Positions 33,202 to 37,748 of a stretch of DNA of 37,748 nucleotides are shown here, in pieces. The stretch is from Deltaproteobacteria bacterium. Lineage in GTDB: Bacteria; Desulfobacterota; Desulfarculia; Adiutricales; Adiutricaceae. The stretch covers positions 1 to 37,748 of the forward strand of contig JAISEK010000065.1 in NCBI GenBank assembly GCA_031264145.1, in the 5' to 3' direction. Under the pieces are notes generated by a model that was not told the origin of the DNA, searched no databases, and was given only the letters and a program-made list of their open reading frames with translations. Numbering within the stretch: position 1 is the stretch's first letter; the number at the start of each line of letters is the position of its first letter. A program made the translations under genes and the position numbers.

Positions 33202-34155
33202 GTTTCCCGGTCCGGTCTCGCGCCGCTGACGGGGTGGCCCGCCAGCCCCCGCCCGGTGCCAGGCGGGGACCGCCAGCCTCCGGCCGGCCCATGGGGGGGG
33301 AAGGCCACTGGCGAGTCCCAGTCCCGGGCACCCTGGGCCGATGCCAGCCCACCCGGCGGCGGCTTCCCCGCCTGGCTCCCGCGGCCTCGGGCAAACTCCA
33401 GGGGCCCGCTTTGGACAGGGAGGCCGGATAACGGCCGAGGGCCAGCGGCGGCCCGTCCACCGGCGACCTGCAGGCGGGACGGGGCCATGCCGCCAGGGGC
33501 CTCGGGGAAGCGACCAGGACGGGGGCCACTTCGCGCCGCCCGGCCCAACTGGCCTGGCCCATGCGACCGATGTTCCGGGACGGGAAGGGCCTCCGTGACG
33601 CTTCTCGGGCAAAGGCCTGGGGACAAGACGCCTTTATTTTACCCAAATCAGCTTCCGCGCTGGCGAGTGTTGTCCATCGGGCCACTCAAGACGGCCTGGC
33701 CCAGGCGAATTTGGACTCCCGGCAGGCCATATGGCCCTGCCAGGGAGCCTGATCTCCGGCGGCTTCCCGTGCACGGGCCGGTGACTGGCGTTGGCCGACG
33801 TGATCGCCAGACGCCCCCGGTTCCGTCTGGGCCGTTATCCGCCGGGCCGTCGACTCCTCTGGTCTCTCCTGGGATGGATCCCTTTGGGATCGCCTGGCGG
33901 GATGTCCTCAAGCTCGGCCCAGATGCCCCCAAAAACCAGCTACCGATTAGATACGAAATTGTCCCAAGATTCATGTCTCGCGAACAGCCCTCTTCACGCT
34001 TGCCTTCATGTTGTCCCCGCATGATGGTTGCCCTGCCTGGGTCACCGTCAAAAGCCTCGCCATCCATCCCCTATACCCATCCGCGCCGCCACGCATCAGG
34101 GCCCCCCTGCCAGAATCCAGTCGGCCATCCCCGGCTCTCCCAATCTCTCAAAAAA
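33202..34155. other. GC-rich degenerate region between lon and the IS
   Basis: No gene can be assigned. Open frames on both strands are compositional and mutually overlapping. GC content falls gradually from about 33900 toward the insertion sequence. A near-palindrome (GGCAGG-CCATATGG-CCCTGCC, about 33721-33741) is present without context. Old IS or gene remains are possible but not demonstrable by eye. Confidence 0.4.
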
Positions 34156-34171
34156 GGGTGTACCGAAAATT
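34156..34171 (+). repeat. IS terminal inverted repeat, transposase 3' side
   Basis: GGGTGTACCGAAAATT, exactly complementary to 35908-35923. The transposase stop lies 16 bases inside it. Confidence 0.92.
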
Positions 34172-34186
34172 CTTACTCTATTTAAG

Positions 34187-35452
34187 TCACTTTTTTATCT
34201 TCTGATAAACTGGCCGCAAGGTGTAACCTAAAATTCCCTTTGCTCCATCTATCTCATAACGTTCTCTGGTTGGCTCTATTACATCTGTCTCCCAAAGGTT
34301 GCTCTTCGCTTTTGACATCAATGTGACAATGTTTTGTCCGGTCTCCTGGTTCCATCTCATTCCAGCTTGCTTAAGGCGGTACTGTAATACAGTCCTATTG
34401 GCACTTTCAATAGCACCACTGCCTATATACCATCCACGTTCTTCATAGGTTGCGTAATCTATATTTTTTATATTATTCAAAATATATTGCGAAAGATCAA
34501 ATTTACTTTTAGATAAAACATTTTTATTAAGTAAATTTAACTCCTTTAGAACAATATTATATTTACTTTTTCTTAACATTTTGCATATTATTTGAGCCCA
34601 AGGCTTATATTTTGTTTCATCCAGGCTAAAAATATTTTTTGCAAAATTAGTTACATTTTCCGCCAAATGATAGTAATCTAATATTTGTTGAGCATCGGGA
34701 AACAATTCTTCTTTCATTAACCTTATCCAAGTTGCGCCATCACTTAGTAGTATAGTTTGCTTATATTGTCCATATCCATTACGTAGAGCGGTAGCTAAAA
34801 GATGTTTTTTAAAAATTTCAGCAGGACCAATTAAAGATATATATTCTCTTTTTCCTATTTTACGTTGTAATTTACCATTTCGATCTTTCCACAAATAAAA
34901 ATTATCTGAACTAAAGACCATACCAAGCTTGTTTTCCATCCATTTGGATTTGTGCTCAGGACTATCAGAATTCTCGGTTGTATCTTGTTTTTCGCCAGCA
35001 ATGCTATGTTTATGCTCATTTGGTTTTCTTGTATGTATCATGGCTCCATCTGTTTCAATATAAAAATCGTAGTCTTTCTTTTTTTGAGGAAAAATAAGGC
35101 GACCTGAATTAAACAACGTCCAGGACTCTTCAGTTCTCGCAATGTCTCTACGAAAAACCAAGGCCCCAATGGTGTTTGCAACAGATCTGATAGTGTCTTC
35201 ATTAAGATTGATGGCAGTGTTGCGTTTAATTTCTTTAGAAGCTTGATCATAGGAATGAATCGCTTGCACCCAGTGTACAATTTCCAACATGGCAGCCACG
35301 CTAATTTTGTATGGTAGCTTATCTATACCGAATGCTTCATCCAATGGAAAAATCATTTTTTTGTCAACTGAGTTTGCTAATTTAATTTTGTCATTTTTTG
35401 TGGACGGGATGAGAGCAGTCCGTAAGATAGTAAATTGTCCAAACATAGTCAT
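34187..35452 (-). CDS. ISKra4-like transposase, main part (orfB)
   Basis: A 421-aa DDE transposase portion. Visible core elements are FYIETDGAMIHTRK (first Asp region), LLSDGATWIRLMKEELFPDA followed by ILDYYHLAENV (second region), and WYIGSGAIESANRTVLQYRL with KQAGMRWNQ (third, with the catalytic Glu). GSGxIES..RLKQxGMRW is the ISKra4-type ending. The annotated ATG at 35452 is probably not the real start: the frame is open upstream, without stops, as far as an A10 run at 35510-35519, where a -1 shift from orfA would give a fusion of about 552 aa. Codons are AT-rich, unlike neighbouring genes. No damage is seen, so it may be active. Confidence 0.85.
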   Translation of the reverse strand: MTMFGQFTILRTALIPSTKNDKIKLANSVDKKMIFPLDEAFGIDKLPYKISVAAMLEIVHWVQAIHSYDQASKEIKRNTAINLNEDTIRSVANTIGALVFRRDIARTEESWTLFNSGRLIFPQKKKDYDFYIETDGAMIHTRKPNEHKHSIAGEKQDTTENSDSPEHKSKWMENKLGMVFSSDNFYLWKDRNGKLQRKIGKREYISLIGPAEIFKKHLLATALRNGYGQYKQTILLSDGATWIRLMKEELFPDAQQILDYYHLAENVTNFAKNIFSLDETKYKPWAQIICKMLRKSKYNIVLKELNLLNKNVLSKSKFDLSQYILNNIKNIDYATYEERGWYIGSGAIESANRTVLQYRLKQAGMRWNQETGQNIVTLMSKAKSNLWETDVIEPTRERYEIDGAKGILGYTLRPVYQKIKK

Positions 35453-35487
35453 AATCGACAGGGGAAAACTTTTCCATCTTTTTAATT

Positions 35488-35844
35488 TTATTCCTTTCTC
35501 AAGATATTCTTTTTTTTTTGAGCTAAAAGTATTTTTTCGTTAATGGTCTTTGCTTTTTCCCAAGCCAACTCCTTATTTAATTTTTTTTGTTTATTTTCTA
35601 AGTCGATCACTAAATCTTCTATATCTGATAAAGATAAAAAATGATCCGGTTCGGTTGACCCAGCATTGAAAGATTTATTGAACTCAATAAGACTATCCAA
35701 GTATTGTGCTAGTAGATCAACGGTAATTCCTCGTGCTTCGCATTGAAAAAGAGTCTGTACACGAGATATTATATTATCTATAGACTTTTCTTCAATCATA
35801 TCAAGATCAAAATCAGGCCTTTCGTCTACTTCTTCTTTTTTCAT
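35488..35844 (-). CDS. IS N-terminal frame (orfA), joined to transposase by frameshift
   Basis: 118 aa, acidic and helical (SLSDIEDLVIDLENKQKKLN, then a Lys-rich end AQKKKNILRKE). It has AGGAGG about eight bases before the ATG. Its last codons read through the A10-G run (minus strand) to a TAA at 35488-35490; stepping back one base there continues as KKEYLEKGIKLKRWKSFPLS into orfB. A-run followed by G is a classical slippery site (as in dnaX). Alone, orfA may act as a regulator, as in other frameshifting IS; fused, it is the transposase N-terminus. Confidence 0.75.
   Translation of the reverse strand: MKKEEVDERPDFDLDMIEEKSIDNIISRVQTLFQCEARGITVDLLAQYLDSLIEFNKSFNAGSTEPDHFLSLSDIEDLVIDLENKQKKLNKELAWEKAKTINEKILLAQKKKNILRKE
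35510..35519 (-). promoter_or_regulatory. A10 slippery site for -1 frameshifting in the IS
   Basis: Ten As followed by G on the coding strand at the orfA-orfB junction. A -1 shift here removes the orfA stop and opens orfB without any in-frame stop between. I did not identify a stimulatory downstream structure. Confidence 0.65.
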
Positions 35845-35852
35845 GGAGCATC

Positions 35853-35876
35853 CTCCTGCAAATTATATCGCAGGAG
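35853..35876 (-). promoter_or_regulatory. Hairpin covering the IS ribosome binding site, with TATAAT in its loop
   Basis: On the minus strand CTCCTGC (35876-35870) pairs with GCAGGAG (35859-35853) across a 10-base loop. The second arm contains the AGGAGG of orfA, and TATAAT (35867-35862) lies in the loop region. Transcripts entering from outside would hide the ribosome binding site, whereas a start just after TATAAT would lack the first arm. IS10 and IS50 use this logic against read-through activation. The matching -35 is weak. Confidence 0.55.
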
Positions 35877-35907
35877 AGCTATACCATAATTTTCAAAAAA
35901 AGGGAAA

Positions 35908-35923
35908 AATTTTCGGTACACCC
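35908..35923 (-). repeat. IS terminal inverted repeat, transposase 5' side
   Basis: Exact complement of 34156-34171. It marks the upstream end of the element, 64 bases before the orfA start. Confidence 0.92.
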
Positions 35924-37075
35924 TTAAGCCAGGGCCAGGACATGCGCGTCAATTTTATTGGCCCGCGCGATTGGAAGCGCGAGCGGAATCACTATGGTTC
36001 GCGCAAGGAATTTCGTTCACGCTATTGGTTCCGGCGAAAAGCAAAACTGTTTGGCCGCCGCTGCCCGCCAAGGACAGGATGGCGGGAGTCGGGGCAAGGA
36101 AAGGCCTGTGACTCTTGCTCTTGTTCGCCATGCCTGCGTGAACGGCGAAACCCCCGATCGCGCCTGCCATAGCGCCCCGTCTTTCAGCCATATTAATCTC
36201 CTGGGCGAAGGCGCCTAAGCGTCTCCAATCGCGCGGGTTCGACTTTTACGCAAAATAGGCCGGCCAAGGCGGCGATTTAGGGCGTAAATCAGCGGACGCC
36301 GCCCCCACGCGCGCACCTTCAACGGCGCATTGGCTATCGCGATAGCGTTGGCCGCCATGGCGGCCCCGCTGCCCAGGGCGGCATGAAGGCCATGCCATGC
36401 GGCCGGCGGGCCAGCCACAATTCGATGCCATGATAAATTCCCATGCCGCGGCCTCTTGAGCGCCAGAGAGCGGCCAAGCCTGATGGCCGTTTCCAAGACG
36501 TCGCTTTAGCGGATTGCAGCTCGCCAGGGTTTTGCCTCCTTGCCGCAATTTGGCAGCCCTGGCTGGCCTACAGGACTTTAAAGAGAGGCCTCCCGGCCAA
36601 TTCTTTGGCTTTTTCGCGGGAAAACCGAGTTTGCCGGCGGGCGGAAATACCGGCTGCCCTCGCGAGATTGGCGCCATGAGAACGGCAGGAGCCTGGCCCT
36701 TGCGGCACGATTGGCACTAATCTTGCGTAGGCCGAGCCCCGCGGAGGCGGGGCGCCTTGTAATTTGGCGGGATTTTATTTATATTGATGCGGCAGGCCGA
36801 AACAGCGTGGGCTTAGGCCCGCCAGGCAAGGGAAAGAGGCAGCCGGCGGGAGCATCGGGAGTCCCTTGCCGCCAAAAGGGGACCGGGGAACGCCGGCGCC
36901 GCCCCCGCGCGGCCTTGTGATTGGCGCCATGGCCATTTGGCGGGCGGCAGTCCGCCCGCCGCGCGCCCCCACTGGGCTTGCCCGCCCTTGCCATACGTCT
37001 CCGCCGCCGTTCGATTTTCAGGCCTAATTGTTAGTTTTCGGGCTTCTTTAGCCGAGCCAAGGGAGATTACCTGGG
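35924..37075. other. Probably degenerate region upstream of tyrS
   Basis: No assigned gene. The sequence is rich in GCGC and ATTGG words, unlike the CTGGCC-rich genes around it, and frames on both strands overlap without family resemblance. A short stem (GCCCCGC 36736-36742, GCGGGGC 36747-36753, GGAG loop) lacks a T-run. One small frame with a good ribosome binding site is listed separately. Confidence 0.4.
35955..36191 (-). CDS. Possible small protein next to the IS, unrecognised
   Basis: A 78-aa frame starting MAERRGAMAGAIGGFAVHAG. The only support is a well-placed ribosome binding site (AGGAGATTAAT directly before the ATG). The frame ends 31 bases before the IS terminal repeat, so it could also be the start of a gene cut off by the insertion. 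No family is recognised, and the surrounding DNA looks degenerate, so this may be chance. Confidence 0.25.
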   Translation of the reverse strand: MAERRGAMAGAIGGFAVHAGMANKSKSHRPFLAPTPAILSLAGSGGQTVLLFAGTNSVNEIPCANHSDSARASNRAGQ

Positions 37076-37748
37076 ATGGCCCGCCAAAACACGTACAAGC
37101 TCCTTTTGGAAAGAGGGTTCATCTACCAGACGACAGACGAGGGCGCCCTCACCAGCCTGTTCGGCCAAAGCGAGGTCGTCGGCTACGTGGGCTTCGACGC
37201 CACCGCCGACTCGCTGCACGTGGGGCACCTGCTGCCCCTGATGGCCCTGTCCTGGATGGACAGGACCGGGCACCGCCCAATCGCCCTTGGCGGCGGCGGC
37301 ACGTCCATGATCGGCGACCCCAGCGGCCGCTCAGAGGCCCGCAAGCTGATGGACTCGGAGGCAATAGAAAGGAATCTTGCTGGCATTAGGCCACAGATGG
37401 CCAAGTTTTTGTCTCTCGACGACGGCCGGGCCCTGCTTCTTGACAACAGCCAGTGGCTGCTGGATCTGAATTACGTGGGCTTCATCAGGGACATCGGCCG
37501 CCACTTCTCCGTGAACCGCATGATAGCCGCCGAGTGCTACAAGAGCCGGCTGGAGGGCGGGCTGTCGTTTCTCGAATTCAACTACATGGTCATGCAAGCC
37601 TACGACTTCCTGAAACTGTACGAGACAAGGCTGAACGTCCTGCAGCTGGGCGGCCAGGACCAGTGGGGCAATATCGTGGCCGGGGTGGAGCTTATACGCC
37701 GGGTCCACGGCGGGGAGGCCTACGGGCTGACCATGCCCCTGCTCCTGG
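37076..37748 (+). CDS. tyrS: Tyrosyl-tRNA synthetase, N-terminal part (cut by window end)
   Basis: The enzyme charges tRNA-Tyr with tyrosine. The 224 visible residues begin MARQNTYKLLLERGFIYQTT. They include the tyrosine/ATP site VGYVGFDATADSLHVGHLLP (HVGH is the class I HIGH motif), GGGTSMIGDPSGRSEARKLM, LEFNYMVMQAYDF, and LQLGGQDQWGNIVAGVELI with the substrate-binding QxxxD/DQWGN loop. The KMSKS motif and the anticodon and S4 domains lie beyond the window. AAGGGAG lies 10 bases before the ATG. This and tyrA are the two tyrosine-related genes here but are far apart and not co-regulated in any visible way; no T-box is seen upstream. Confidence 0.95.
   Translation, partial: MARQNTYKLLLERGFIYQTTDEGALTSLFGQSEVVGYVGFDATADSLHVGHLLPLMALSWMDRTGHRPIALGGGGTSMIGDPSGRSEARKLMDSEAIERNLAGIRPQMAKFLSLDDGRALLLDNSQWLLDLNYVGFIRDIGRHFSVNRMIAAECYKSRLEGGLSFLEFNYMVMQAYDFLKLYETRLNVLQLGGQDQWGNIVAGVELIRRVHGGEAYGLTMPLLL

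Larger units (their letters stand above)
34156..35923 (-). mobile_element. Complete ISKra4-like insertion sequence (1768 bp)
   Basis: The element is bounded by perfect 16-bp inverted repeats: GGGTGTACCGAAAATT at 34156-34171 and its complement at 35908-35923. It carries two minus-strand reading frames joined by a likely -1 frameshift. It is far more AT-rich than the flanking genes, so it arrived recently from an AT-rich source. I see no clear target duplication: the flanks are AAAAAA on the left and TTAAGC on the right. The family call rests on the transposase C-terminus. Confidence 0.88.

Noticed and set aside
33721-33741. Palindrome around CCATATGG as an operator
   Set aside because: Isolated in degenerate DNA with no adjacent gene start.
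36736-36753. Short GC stem upstream of tyrS as a terminator or T-box
   Set aside because: No T-run, and no T-box specifier or AGGGTGGNACCGCG-type element found; tyrS seems to lack a T-box here.

Overview
The window reads as a chromosomal segment of a high-GC Gram-negative bacterium, most likely a deltaproteobacterium (Desulfobacterota). This is an inference from gene content, not a phylogenetic result. The pointers are a lipid A phosphoethanolamine transferase with a Cpx-like two-component system, an SMC-FtsY gene pair, two DUF3786 proteins, an IscA/HesB-like protein with a Cys-rich tail and a bacterial archease-like protein. Genes are very GC-rich and use the Arg codon AGG freely. Several intergenic regions are extremely AT-rich, and AT-rich sequence runs into the first codons of adjacent genes.

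Layout. 1-1.8 kb is mobile-element debris: an IS630-family copy, cut by the window edge, sits in a decayed second transposase. 1.9-2.4 kb encodes a small secreted protein. 2.9-6.7 kb, on the minus strand, holds a CpxR-like regulator, a CpxA-like kinase and an EptA-like phosphoethanolamine transferase. CpxR-box-like repeats lie ahead of the regulator and between kinase and transferase, which suggests one envelope-stress/lipid A modification regulon. A small EamA-family membrane protein is divergent. 7.9-10.1 kb carries a DUF3786 gene, then archease-like and tyrA genes overlapping each other. tRNA-Pro(GGG) with promoter and terminator follows. The 3' end of this tRNA is repeated 856 bp downstream, the signature of a small decayed integrated element. 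11.3-18.2 kb is a tightly coupled run of smc, ftsY and a sensor kinase. The kinase ends exactly where an old, GC-enriched IS630 copy is inserted.

18.2-22.3 kb is accessory DNA: the IS630 relic, a 22-bp perfect inverted repeat, a doubly broken HepT-MntA (type VII) toxin-antitoxin pair and a secreted Pro/Gly/Tyr-rich protein. 22.3-24.6 kb, minus strand, is a YmdB-type phosphoesterase and an MFS exporter. 25.0-29.3 kb, plus strand, holds a stand-alone biotin/lipoyl carrier, an amidohydrolase, prmA, rsmE, an IscA-like protein and a second DUF3786 protein. 29.3-30.5 kb is non-coding with a 42-bp tandem duplication. 30.5-33.2 kb is a Lon protease with extra residues at both ends. 34.2-35.9 kb is a complete, AT-rich, ISKra4-like insertion sequence with perfect 16-bp ends, a probable -1 frameshift at an A10 run and a hairpin that would hide its ribosome binding site. 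After 1.1 kb of probably degenerate DNA the window ends inside tyrS.

No clearly new multi-gene system stands out. The strongest leads are the Cpx-EptA operator arrangement, the tRNA-Pro repeat with its decayed island, the broken HepT-MntA pair, the expression-control signals of the AT-rich IS, and the paired young and old IS630 copies, which record a strong drift of non-coding DNA toward GC.
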